Assembly: GCF_035989245.1 (NCBI RefSeq)
Contig: NZ_JAYMFF010000015.1
Location: 75,657-139,656, forward strand
Reading direction: 5' to 3'
Source: Adlercreutzia wanghongyangiae
Lineage (GTDB): Bacteria > Actinomycetota > Coriobacteriia > Coriobacteriales > Eggerthellaceae
Length of the DNA: 64,000 nucleotides
Position numbers and translations under genes: made by a program
Notes under the pieces: generated by a model
The model's database searches: none
Told to the model about the DNA's origin: nothing
The model's input: only the letters and a program-made list of their open reading frames with translations
In this document: one piece after another, positions 42,506 through 52,807 of the stretch
Position numbering within the stretch: position 1 is the stretch's first letter
Layout: every line of letters begins with the position of its first letter

Positions 42506-43475
42506 GGGCGTGCTCCCGCTGCCAAGCCGTGGGAGCACGGTCGAGCAGGCCCAGGGCGTTCTCGTACAACTGCGCCAGCAGCGACGCCCGCCCCTCGGGC
42601 GTGTCGGCGCCCAGGACAGCGCACAGCGCGTCGGCCGTCCAGATAACGTGCTCGGGACCGCAGAGCGTGCCGCGCAGGGGCTCCGGGGTCATATAGGGCG
42701 CATCGGTTTCCGTGAGCAGCCGGTCGCGCGGCACCAGGCGCGCCGCCTCGCGCAGCGCGTCGAATTTCTTGTAGGTCAGCTGGCCGCCCAGAGCGATGAA
42801 GCAGCCGGCCTCCACCCAACGTGCCACCTCGGCCCCGTCCAGGTTGAAGCAGTGCAGCAGCGTGCCGGCCTCGGGAAAGCCCTCCTCGGAAAGGATGGCG
42901 AAACCGTCGTCGTGGGCCTCGCGCAGATGCAGGCACACCGGCAGCCCCGCCTCCTTGGCCAGGCGAATCTGGGCGCGGAACACCTCCTGCTGCACGTCGC
43001 GGGGCGACAGATCGTAGTGATAGTCCAACCCGATCTCGCCCACCGCGCTCACCCGGCGGTCGGCCAAGTGCGCCCGCAAGTCGTCTTCCAAAGCCGGCGT
43101 GTAGTCCTTCGCGTTGTGGGGATGCACGCCCGCGGCGATGCGCACCCGCGGTACGGCCACCACGCAGTCGTGCACCTCCTGGTCGGGTTCGCTCGTCAGG
43201 CGCCGCAAGTCGCCTGCGGCCTCCATCAACCAGCCGGGCAGCGCCGAAAACGTGGTAAAACCATCGTCGGTGGGGTCCACGATGGCCTCCACGAAGCCCA
43301 CGTTGTGAGCCCCGGCGCGGGCCAGCGACAGGGCCGGATCGCGCATCATCTGCACATGGGCATGGGTATCGGCCACCGGCACGTCCATCACCGGTGCCTC
43401 CACCTCGCTCCACTTCCCGTGCTTGCGCTTCTGGTGGAACTTCACATCTTCGAACAGCGGCTCTTCTTCGCTCAT
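42498..43475 (-). CDS. tatD: TatD-family metal-dependent hydrolase (DNase)
   Basis: A 325-aa TIM-barrel hydrolase of the TatD family, which in other bacteria acts on DNA ends and is not part of Tat export. Metal-ligand motifs are VADTHAHVQM, AVGEIGLDYHYD, LHLREAHDD, and the C-terminal LLTETDAPYMTP. An N-terminal extension of ~35 residues precedes the first motif. It sits 24 bp after metG, as in many Gram-positive genomes where tatD, rnmV and rsmA follow metG; here a flavodoxin-like gene replaces rnmV. Confidence 0.93.
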   Translation of the reverse strand: MSEEEPLFEDVKFHQKRKHGKWSEVEAPVMDVPVADTHAHVQMMRDPALSLARAGAHNVGFVEAIVDPTDDGFTTFSALPGWLMEAAGDLRRLTSEPDQEVHDCVVAVPRVRIAAGVHPHNAKDYTPALEDDLRAHLADRRVSAVGEIGLDYHYDLSPRDVQQEVFRAQIRLAKEAGLPVCLHLREAHDDGFAILSEEGFPEAGTLLHCFNLDGAEVARWVEAGCFIALGGQLTYKKFDALREAARLVPRDRLLTETDAPYMTPEPLRGTLCGPEHVIWTADALCAVLGADTPEGRASLLAQLYENALGLLDRAPTAWQREHAHA

Positions 43476-43499
43476 CGCAATCTCCCTCGCGAACGGAAC

Positions 43500-45074
43500 T
43501 TACAGCTCGGGCAGGTTTTCCACATCGAGGCGCGGGAAGAGGGGCTCGCCCACCTCCACGGCCACGCTGGCGGGCAGCTGGCCCCAGGCCGTGGCCTCCT
43601 GAATGTCGGTCACGGCGGCAATGTCGCCCAGGCCCAGACGGCGGAACACCTCGGCCGAGGTGGTGGGCATGAACGGCGCCATGTACAGCGCGATGATGCG
43701 GATGGCCTCCAGGCAGTTGTACAGCACCGCCGCCAGCTCGTCGGCCTTCGCGGGATCCTTCGCCAGGGCCCACGGCGCGCTCTCCTCCACGTACAGGTTC
43801 ACGCGGCTCGCCAGCTTCTGCACGGCCGCCGCAGCCCCGGTGAAGTCCACCTCGGTCATGCAGGCGTCGTATTCCGCGTACAGCGTGTCGGCGATCTCGC
43901 GCAGAGGATTGCCCTCGGCACCGGCCGGAGCCTCGGGCACGCGGCCCTCGAAGTACTTGCCGGTCATGTTGGTCACGCGGGATACCAGGTTGCCCCAGGT
44001 GTTGGCCAGGTCGGCGTTGTACACCTGCACCATGCGCTCCATGGAGATGGAGCCGTCGTGGCCGAACTGCACGTCGCTCATGAAGTAGTAGCGGTAGGCG
44101 TCCACGCCGAACACCTTCACCAGGTCGGCGGGCATAAGGCCGTTGCCCTTCGACTTCGACATCTTCTCGCCCTTGGTGAGCAGAAAGCCGTGGCCGAACA
44201 CCGTGTGGGTGATGGGCATGTCGGCGGCCATCAGCATGGCCGGCCAGATGACGCAGTGGAAGCGCGTGATGTCCTTGCCCACGAAGTGGTACTGGATGGG
44301 CCAGCGGCGATCGAACTCGGCCTCGCGCTCGGGATCGCCGTAGCCGATGCCGGTGAGGTACGCGATGAGCGCGTCGGCCCACACGTAGAACACGTGGCCC
44401 TCGTCGAAGGGCACGGGAATGCCCCAGTCGAAGCTGGAACGCGAGATGGACAGGTCCTGCAGGCCGCCCTTCACGAAGGAGACGATCTCGTTGCGGCGAC
44501 TCTCGGGGCGGATGAAGTCGGGGTTCTCGTCGTAGAAGGCCAAAAGCTTATCCTGGAACTCGGACAGCTTGAAGAACCAGTTCTCCTCACCCGAGGCGCG
44601 GCGCACGGGGCGCTTGCAGTCAGGGCAGACGAACTCGCCCTCGTCGTTCTTCTCCAGGTCGCTCTCGGCGTAGTAGGTCTCCTCGTGGATGCAGTACCAG
44701 CCCTCATACGCGCTCTTGTACAGCCAGCCCTTATCGTGCAGCTCGCACCACAGCTTCTGCACAGCGCGCGTCTGGCGCTCCTCAGTGGTGCGCACGAAGT
44801 TGGTATAGTCGATGTTCAAAAGCTCCCACGCGTCGGTGAAGGCGGGGGCCAAGTGATCGCACCAGGCCTGGGGGGTCATGCCGTTCTTCTCGGCGGTCTC
44901 GGCGATTTTCTGGCCGTGCTCGTCGGTGCCGGTGACGAACGACACGTCATAGCCGTTCATGCGCTGATAGCGCGTGATGGTGTCAGCGGCCACCGTGGTG
45001 TAGGCGGTGCCCAAATGCGGCGCGGCGTTGATGTAGTAGATGGGCGTGGTGACGCCGAAGGTTCCCTTGGACAT
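43500..45074 (-). CDS. metG: Methionine-tRNA ligase
   Basis: Charges tRNA-Met with methionine. The 524-aa class I synthetase has the HIGH-type site as PHLGTAYTT, a zinc-knuckle region with CIHEETYYAE and CPDCKRPV, the WADALIAYLTG core, and KMSKSKGN as the KMSKS loop. The C-terminal anticodon-binding helices end near residue 520, with no EMAP-like domain fused. The ATG at 45074 lies after GAGAGGAGG; the frame upstream is not needed. It heads the overlapping operon to rsmA. Confidence 0.95.
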   Translation of the reverse strand: MSKGTFGVTTPIYYINAAPHLGTAYTTVAADTITRYQRMNGYDVSFVTGTDEHGQKIAETAEKNGMTPQAWCDHLAPAFTDAWELLNIDYTNFVRTTEERQTRAVQKLWCELHDKGWLYKSAYEGWYCIHEETYYAESDLEKNDEGEFVCPDCKRPVRRASGEENWFFKLSEFQDKLLAFYDENPDFIRPESRRNEIVSFVKGGLQDLSISRSSFDWGIPVPFDEGHVFYVWADALIAYLTGIGYGDPEREAEFDRRWPIQYHFVGKDITRFHCVIWPAMLMAADMPITHTVFGHGFLLTKGEKMSKSKGNGLMPADLVKVFGVDAYRYYFMSDVQFGHDGSISMERMVQVYNADLANTWGNLVSRVTNMTGKYFEGRVPEAPAGAEGNPLREIADTLYAEYDACMTEVDFTGAAAAVQKLASRVNLYVEESAPWALAKDPAKADELAAVLYNCLEAIRIIALYMAPFMPTTSAEVFRRLGLGDIAAVTDIQEATAWGQLPASVAVEVGEPLFPRLDVENLPEL

Positions 45075-45177
45075 GCGGTCAGGGCCTCCTCTCCGGACGC
45101 GCGCGGCCAATGACGCCGCGGCTCCCTTAGGGGTTGTTGCGTGCAGGCTATCTTAACACAGGGAACGGAAGGGGAAT

Positions 45178-45208
45178 CCTTCGACTCCGCGCTCCGCTCA
45201 GGATGACA
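45178..45208. repeat. Copy of a CCTTCGACTCCGC...CTCAGGATGACA repeat upstream of metG
   Basis: CCTTCGACTCCGCGCTCCGC followed by TCAGGATGACA resembles a small intergenic repeat seen in many unrelated genomes. It lies in the gap 45075-45281 between metG and the hybrid kinase. The gap otherwise holds only weak promoter-like bases (TTAAGAT near 45150 on the minus strand). Confidence 0.5.
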
Positions 45209-45281
45209 CGGAGGCTGGGAGCATGGTACGCGCGGGGACTGAGGACCTACTGCGTCCAGGATGGCGCGGAGGGGCGGGCGA

Positions 45282-47900
<2,619 letters not shown>

Positions 47901-47933
47901 GCACACCCCCCTTGGAACTACTCGTTTATGCAC

Positions 47934-47948
47934 CGCCTATGATAGGCG
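47934..47948. promoter_or_regulatory. Short palindrome upstream of the hybrid kinase gene
   Basis: CGCCTAT-G-ATAGGCG is a perfect 7-bp inverted repeat 34 bp before the kinase start. It could be an operator or a small mRNA hairpin. Confidence 0.35.
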
Positions 47949-48084
47949 ATAGGCCACGGTGGCGCGTCGAAGAGTTTGAAGCCTCATCGACTTTGCGCAC
48001 ACTCCAGGGTGGGACGGCACTCCAACTGATATCGACCCGTGGAAACGCGTCTTTATCGATTCAGCAAAATTATGACGGTATTAT

Positions 48085-48148
48085 GCGGAAGATATTGCGA
48101 ATTTCAAGCGAACGCAAGGCGAATTTACTCATAATTTTGTGCGAATTA
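48085..48148 (+). promoter_or_regulatory. GCGAA direct repeats with 11-bp period (probable activator site)
   Basis: GCGAA-type boxes begin at 48097, 48108, 48119 and 48141, with an imperfect GCGGAA at 48085. Spacings are 11, 11 and 22 bp, so all lie on one face of the helix. The last box ends 4 bp before the -35 element at 48152, itself 11 bp further on. This is the usual pattern for OmpR-family or similar regulators that bind direct repeats and touch RNA polymerase. The surrounding DNA (48030-48180) is much AT-richer than its neighbours. Confidence 0.6.
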
Positions 48149-48151
48149 TTC

Positions 48152-48180
48152 TTTACTTTTACACGACTCCGCGTTACTAT
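48152..48180 (+). promoter_or_regulatory. Promoter of the sortase-like gene
   Basis: TTTACT (48152-48157), a 17-bp spacer and TACTAT (48175-48180) form a recognisable sigma-70 promoter 85 bp before the ATG at 48265. Confidence 0.65.
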
Positions 48181-48264
48181 ACGAACAAATATTCGATAAA
48201 CGGAAGAGACCCACGGGGCTTGGATTCGTGCGCTCTCCGTCCGGCAAAACGAAGGGGGAACCTT

Positions 48265-49116
48265 ATGGGAAGAAAAACCATCGCACTCGCCTTGGTGCTG
48301 ACAGCGGTCATCGCCGTCCCGGCCGCCTCCCTCGCCTGGGGCGCCGACACACCCGACCGGCCCGACGCCGAGCCGCTCTTCGCCGATGGCACTCGCAGCA
48401 CCGTCGCGCCGGCCGTTCCGGGAGCGCCCCTCGCCGTGGGCGCGCCTGTCCGAGCACGACTCGCGTCCCCGAGCATCCGCAGCGAGGCGGCCGCCGGCGC
48501 CCGAGCCGGGCAGATGGAACGGCCGCCGGTCGCAGCGCGGGGCGCCGAAGCCCTCGGCGACGCCCTCGCTACGCTGGGCCGCACCCCGGGCGCAACCTCG
48601 CATGACGCAACCTCTGCACCCGCCGCGCCCTCCCGCCGCAGTTCTCCCACCGCCTGGGCCGAACCCGAGCCAAAGCCCGCAGACCGGGCCGCCGCGCCGT
48701 CGAACGAAAGGGCGGCCGAGCAGAAACCCGAAGCCGCCCCAGCGCCGGCGGCGCGCACCCTCACCGTGGGCGGCGCGGTCATCCCCTACCGCGACGTGCG
48801 CGGGGGCACCACACCGTCCAGCGGCGCAGGCCTGTGGCTGGGGTCCGACGATGTCGATGACGGCAGCTGGGGCTACTTCGTCGGCCACAATCCCGGCTCC
48901 TTCGCGCCTGTCAGGCACCTTGCAGTGGGAGACAGCGTGGTGCTTTGCAACGGCAACGGCGACCATCGCGCCTACACGGTGCGCACGGTGTTCACCGTGG
49001 AGGCCGCCGCTACGTGGAAGGCTATCGCCTCCCATGTCACCGGCTACGGCGAGTCGGTCATCCTGCAAACCTGCACAGGCGACGGCGCCACCAACACCAT
49101 CGCCGTGGCGGCCTAG
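48265..49116 (+). CDS. Secreted sortase-like protein lacking the usual catalytic arginine
   Basis: The 283-aa protein has a signal peptide or anchor (IALALVLTAVIAVPAASLAW), then about 140 residues of Ala/Pro/Arg-rich linker, then a C-terminal sortase-like beta-barrel of ~120 residues. The likely catalytic His is in GYFVGHNPGSF and the Cys in VILQTCTGDG. In true sortases an Arg follows the Cys by about eight residues; here the place reads ATNTIAV with no Arg. It may thus be an atypical or inactive sortase. Class E sortases of Actinobacteria recognise LAxTG, and two LAQTG surface proteins lie 4-15 kb away. GAAGGGGG precedes the ATG. Confidence 0.65.
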   Translation: MGRKTIALALVLTAVIAVPAASLAWGADTPDRPDAEPLFADGTRSTVAPAVPGAPLAVGAPVRARLASPSIRSEAAAGARAGQMERPPVAARGAEALGDALATLGRTPGATSHDATSAPAAPSRRSSPTAWAEPEPKPADRAAAPSNERAAEQKPEAAPAPAARTLTVGGAVIPYRDVRGGTTPSSGAGLWLGSDDVDDGSWGYFVGHNPGSFAPVRHLAVGDSVVLCNGNGDHRAYTVRTVFTVEAAATWKAIASHVTGYGESVILQTCTGDGATNTIAVAA

Positions 49117-49231
49117 ACGCCCGCCGCGCCAACGGGCGCGGGCGGGTCGGAAGCCCCCCACACGAACGCCCGAGGCAAGACGGAAGCGCTGCAACGGCGC
49201 TCGCCCTGCGGCGGGGCGAGCAGCGCACAGG

Positions 49232-49254
49232 AAGGGGCGCTGAAGCGCCCCTTT
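49232..49254. terminator. Two-way terminator between the sortase-like gene and iscU
   Basis: AAGGGGCGC-TGAA-GCGCCCCTTT lies between two convergent genes, with A and T runs on both sides, so it can act in both directions. The TGAA loop resembles that of the REP-like palindromes. Confidence 0.75.
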
Positions 49255-49278
49255 CCCCGTTTCCGGTTTTACCGGCTC

Positions 49279-49740
49279 CTAGTCCTCGTCCTCTTCCACA
49301 CCGTGGTGGTGGTCATGCTCGCCGATGTCGCTCACCGGCTTCTCCAGGCCCTCGATAACGAGGTTGTTCTTCTCGGCGTAGTCCCACAAAGCCGCGTGGA
49401 TGGCCTCCTCGGCCAGAAGCGAGCAGTGCACCTTCACCGGCGGCAGCCCGTCCAGGGCCTCCATCACGGCCTTGTTCGTCACCTCCAGCGCCTCTTGCAC
49501 GGTCTTGCCCTTCACGAGCACCGTGGCCATGGAGCTCGTGGCGATGGCCGCGCCACAGCCGAAGGTCTTGAACTTCGCGTCCCGGATGACGTTGTTCTCG
49601 TCGATGTCCAGATACACGCGCATGATGTCGCCGCACACCGCGTTGCCCACGGTGCCGCAGCCGCTCGCATTCTCTATCTCTCCCACGTTCTGCGGGTTGG
49701 TGAAGTGCTCCATCACCTTGTCGGAATAGTTCATTGCCAT
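49279..49740 (-). CDS. iscU: Iron-sulfur cluster scaffold protein (IscU/NifU N-terminal type)
   Basis: The 153-aa scaffold builds Fe-S clusters with sulfur from the desulfurase encoded just upstream. It has the three conserved cysteines: in GNAVCGDIMRVYL, KTFGCGAAIATSS, and PPVKVHCSLLAEEAI. The C-terminal tail is His/Asp/Glu-rich (EHDHHHGVEEDED), beyond the usual length, and may bind metal. It lies 31 bp after iscS in the same transcript. Confidence 0.93.
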   Translation of the reverse strand: MAMNYSDKVMEHFTNPQNVGEIENASGCGTVGNAVCGDIMRVYLDIDENNVIRDAKFKTFGCGAAIATSSMATVLVKGKTVQEALEVTNKAVMEALDGLPPVKVHCSLLAEEAIHAALWDYAEKNNLVIEGLEKPVSDIGEHDHHHGVEEDED

Positions 49741-49771
49741 GAGGGTTCTCTCTTTCTTTCGGGCTGAAAAT

Positions 49772-50998
49772 CTAGTTCGCGTAGGGGAAGCCGTCGGCCT
49801 TCAGCTGCTCGATGACCGAGGCCACCTTCCCCTGCTGGAAGTCCTCGTACAAAGGGCTCATCATGCGCAGGTTCGCAAGGGTCGTCTTCAGCGAGTCGAT
49901 GGCGAAGTCCACGTCCTCGCGCGTGGTGTCGCGGCCGAGGGTCATGCGCAGGCTGCCGTGGGCGATCTCGTGGGGCAGCCCGATGGCCAGAAGCACATGG
50001 CTCGGATCCAGCGAGCCCGACGTACAGGCGCTTCCCGACGACACGCAGATGCCGCGGGCCGCCAGCTGCAGCAGCATGCCCTCGCCCTCGATGAACTCGA
50101 AGGAGAAGTTCACGTTGTTGGCCAGGCGGCTCTCCCAGCTGCCGTTCAGCTTGGTGGAGGGAATCTCGTCCAGGATGCGGCGGATGGCGTGGTCGCGCAG
50201 CTCGCGCTGGCGGTCATGCTCGGGGCCCATATCGGCTTGGGCCAGCTCGGCCGCCTTCGCGAAGCCCACGATGCCGGGCACGTTCTCAGTCGATCCGCGC
50301 CGACCGCGCTCCTGCTGGCCGCCGTCGATGAAGTTCTGCACCTTCACGCCCTTGCGGATGTACAAAAGCCCCACGCCCTTGGGCCCGTAGATCTTGTGGG
50401 ACGAGGCCGACAGCATGTCGATGCCCATGGCCTTCACATCGATGGGCTCGTGGGCGAAGGCCTGCACCGCGTCGGTATGGAAGACCACCCCGTGCTCGTG
50501 GGCGATGGCCGCAAGCTCAGCGATAGGCTCTATGGTGCCGATCTCGTTGTTGGCGAACATGATGGAAGCCAGAATGGTGTCGGGTCGAATGGCCGCGGCG
50601 AAGTCCTCGGGGCGCACAAGACCGTGTTCGTCCACCGGCAAGTACGTCACCTGAAAGCCCTCCTTTTCCAAGGCCTCGCAGGCGTGCAGCACAGCGTGGT
50701 GCTCGATGGCACTCGTGATGATATGGCGGCCCTTGGCGGCGTTCGCCCGGGCGAAGCCCTTGATGGCCCAGTTGTCCGACTCGGTGCCGCCGCTCGTGAA
50801 GTACACCTCGCGCGGGGCGGCGCCGATGATGCCGGCGAGCACCGCGCGGGCATCGGCCACGGCATCGGAGGCGTCCTGGCCGAGCGGATAGATGGACGAC
50901 GGGTTGCCGAACTGCTCGGTGAAGTACGGCAGCATGGCCTCCACCACCTCCGAGCGCATCGGCGTAGTGGAGGCATGGTCCAGGTAGATCTGCTTCAT
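49772..50998 (-). CDS. iscS: Cysteine desulfurase (NifS/IscS type)
   Basis: A PLP enzyme of 408 aa that takes sulfur from cysteine for Fe-S assembly. It starts IYLDHASTTPMRSEVVEAM, and has SAIEHHAVLHACE with the PLP-stacking His, the PLP Lys in ASSHKIYGPKG, and the active Cys in SSGSACTSGSLDPSH. The length and loop fit group I desulfurases of NifS/IscS type. The ATG at 50998 is used; a longer upstream frame runs into the promoter. It is divergent from rrf2 and upstream of iscU. Confidence 0.94.
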   Translation of the reverse strand: MKQIYLDHASTTPMRSEVVEAMLPYFTEQFGNPSSIYPLGQDASDAVADARAVLAGIIGAAPREVYFTSGGTESDNWAIKGFARANAAKGRHIITSAIEHHAVLHACEALEKEGFQVTYLPVDEHGLVRPEDFAAAIRPDTILASIMFANNEIGTIEPIAELAAIAHEHGVVFHTDAVQAFAHEPIDVKAMGIDMLSASSHKIYGPKGVGLLYIRKGVKVQNFIDGGQQERGRRGSTENVPGIVGFAKAAELAQADMGPEHDRQRELRDHAIRRILDEIPSTKLNGSWESRLANNVNFSFEFIEGEGMLLQLAARGICVSSGSACTSGSLDPSHVLLAIGLPHEIAHGSLRMTLGRDTTREDVDFAIDSLKTTLANLRMMSPLYEDFQQGKVASVIEQLKADGFPYAN

Positions 50999-51084
50999 GG
51001 GGCTCACGGTTCCTCGCTCTCTTCGCGATGGGGCTGCCGGCGCCGCTCGCTCCTTCGAGAGTTCCGCGGGCGCCCTATCTAAGT

Positions 51085-51132
51085 CTAGTAGTTTGCTAGG
51101 TTTTAATATAAACTGCAAAATGGGAAAGTCAA
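51085..51132. promoter_or_regulatory. Divergent promoters of iscS and rrf2 with CTAG inverted repeat
   Basis: On the minus strand TTGACT (51132-51127), 18 bp, TATTAA (51108-51103) forms the iscS promoter. On the plus strand TTGCTA (51093-51098), 17 bp, CAAAAT (51116-51121) could serve rrf2. The inverted repeat CTAG-N7-CTAG (51085-51099) covers the iscS start site and the rrf2 -35, a good place for autorepression by the Rrf2 protein. Confidence 0.6.
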
Positions 51133-51150
51133 GAAGAGAATGGTAACGAC

Positions 51151-51549
51151 ATGAAGATATCGACGAAAACCCGCTACGGCATGCGCGTCATGCTGGATCT
51201 GGCCGCCCGCTACGAGGAGGGCTGCACGCCTTTGAAGGACATCGCCGAGCGCCAGGGGCTTTCCAAGAAATACCTCGAACAGGTGGTGGCGCCTCTGGCC
51301 GCCGCGGGCCTCCTTACGGTGACCCGCGGCTACGCGGGCGGCTACCAGCTGGCGCGGGCGCCGCGCGACATTACCCTGGCCGATGTGGTGAGCGCATCGG
51401 AAGACGGTCTGGAGCTCATGACCTGCACGAGCGACCTTCTGGCCTGCGAGCGTGCCGACGGCTGCCCGAGCCGTCGGGTCTGGGGCGGCCTGCAGGACGC
51501 CATCAATAGCTACCTGGAAGGGCAGACCCTGGCCGACATGGTGGAGTAG
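51151..51549 (+). CDS. Rrf2/IscR-family transcriptional regulator
   Basis: A 132-aa winged-helix regulator. It begins MKISTKTRYGMRVMLDLAAR, and the recognition region is LSKKYLEQVVAPLAAAGLL with wing RGYAGGYQLAR. Three cysteines, in LMTCTSDLLACERADGCPSR, match the spacing used to hold an Fe-S cluster in IscR-type proteins, so it can probably sense cluster supply. Being divergent from iscS-iscU, it likely represses these genes when clusters are plentiful. Confidence 0.92.
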   Translation: MKISTKTRYGMRVMLDLAARYEEGCTPLKDIAERQGLSKKYLEQVVAPLAAAGLLTVTRGYAGGYQLARAPRDITLADVVSASEDGLELMTCTSDLLACERADGCPSRRVWGGLQDAINSYLEGQTLADMVE

Positions 51550-51554
51550 GTGGT

Positions 51555-52532
51555 CTATCGCGAGTCCATCGCTTCGCGACCGAGGGCGAGGAAGTTCATG
51601 ACCAGGCTCACCATGGCTTCCTTCTCATCGGGGCGCGATTCGGCGATCATGATGGTCGTGGCCACGAGAGCGTCATCGCCCACGAGTTTGCGACTGCCCT
51701 CGTAGAGAAGCCCGTTGCGGTCGAGGAAGTACAGGAACAGACTGGCGGCGATGCGCTTGTTCCCGTCGTGGAACGAATGGTTCTTCACCACGAAGTACAG
51801 CAGATTCGCCGCCTTCTCCTGCACCGACGGATACAGTTCCTGGCCGCCGAAGGACTGGTAGATGGCCGCGATGCTGCTGCGGAACGAGTCATCCTTCTCC
51901 ACTCCGAAGATATCGCTTTCGCCAGCAAAGCGCAGGCTGCCGATGAGGTCGCGGCACTCGTCGTAGGACAGCACGTAGACGCCTTCGGATCCGCGCGGAC
52001 GGCCGAGACGCTGGTGGTCATAGTCGTCCAAGAGGTCGAGGGCCGGCGCGTAGCTCTTCACGATTTCCAGAATCTGGGCGGCGCCGATTTCCTGGGGCAG
52101 ACGCTCCATGACCGAAATCACCTGGGCCAGCTGGGCGAGGCGCTTCTCGTTCTCGGCACGTCCCTCGATGATGTAGCGCCGCAGGACATCGGTGGCCCAG
52201 CGGCGGAACTCCACGCCGCGCTGGGACTTCACTCGATACCCGACCGAGATGATGACGTCGAGGTTGTAATGGCTTGTACGGTATTTCTTGCCGTCAGCGG
52301 CAGTTGTCGCAAATTTTGCGACAACTGCTTTCGCCGAATCGTCGAGCTCTTCCCTCAGGGCATTGGCAATATGCTTGCCTATGGTCTTGATGTCACGGTC
52401 GAACAATACCGCCATTTGCGAACGGTTGAGCCAAATCTCATCCCGTGCGTTATCCACCGTTACCTCCAACGTCACCTCCCCGTCGGAGGACTCAAAGAGG
52501 ACGATGTTCGATGTGCTAACTGTGCTGGACAT
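51555..52532 (-). CDS. RhuM-Fic/Doc fusion protein
   Basis: The 325-aa protein joins two domains. The N-terminal half is RhuM-type (IWLNRSQMAVLFDRDIKTIG, YNLDVIISVGYRVKSQRGVE, FRRWATDVLRRYIIEG), a family linked to virulence and mobile loci. The C-terminal part is Fic/Doc-like, with the catalytic-type motif NHSFHDGNKRIAASLF. Fic enzymes transfer AMP or phosphate to target proteins, and many are toxins. The motif keeps the His, the Gly-Asn pair and the Lys-Arg, so activity is plausible. No separate antitoxin gene is adjacent; the RhuM half may control the Fic half. AAGGAG precedes ATG 52532. It is convergent with rrf2. Confidence 0.85.
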   Translation of the reverse strand: MSSTVSTSNIVLFESSDGEVTLEVTVDNARDEIWLNRSQMAVLFDRDIKTIGKHIANALREELDDSAKAVVAKFATTAADGKKYRTSHYNLDVIISVGYRVKSQRGVEFRRWATDVLRRYIIEGRAENEKRLAQLAQVISVMERLPQEIGAAQILEIVKSYAPALDLLDDYDHQRLGRPRGSEGVYVLSYDECRDLIGSLRFAGESDIFGVEKDDSFRSSIAAIYQSFGGQELYPSVQEKAANLLYFVVKNHSFHDGNKRIAASLFLYFLDRNGLLYEGSRKLVGDDALVATTIMIAESRPDEKEAMVSLVMNFLALGREAMDSR

Positions 52533-52741
52533 GCTGGGGTCTCCTTCCTGGTCAGATATGGGACAGAAGACGCTCGGCTGATGTGGGTTCATCGCGAAGT
52601 GGCATGCTGCAAGATTGAGCGCTGACCCGAGCCTACCATGGAAGAAACGCGCTGACTATAGTCGCAATAGTCCGATTTTTGCTAATTTCCGTTGTCGTGC
52701 TGCACGCCCCGCTTTTGGAACCCCGACCGCAACGCTCAGGG

Positions 52742-52770
52742 TTGCGGAAAGCGGAGTGAAGGGGTATATT
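52742..52770 (+). promoter_or_regulatory. Promoter of the first giant surface protein
   Basis: TTGCGG (52742-52747), 17 bp, TATATT (52765-52770). The whole block from CTCAGGGTTGCGG to TATATTCGG is repeated almost base for base at 58911-58948 before the paralogue. The upstream gap 52533-52741 also holds the palindrome GACTATAGTC near 52654. Confidence 0.75.
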
Positions 52771-52807
52771 CGGGCAGACTCTTGTCCATGAGAGAAGGAG
52801 ACCCGAC

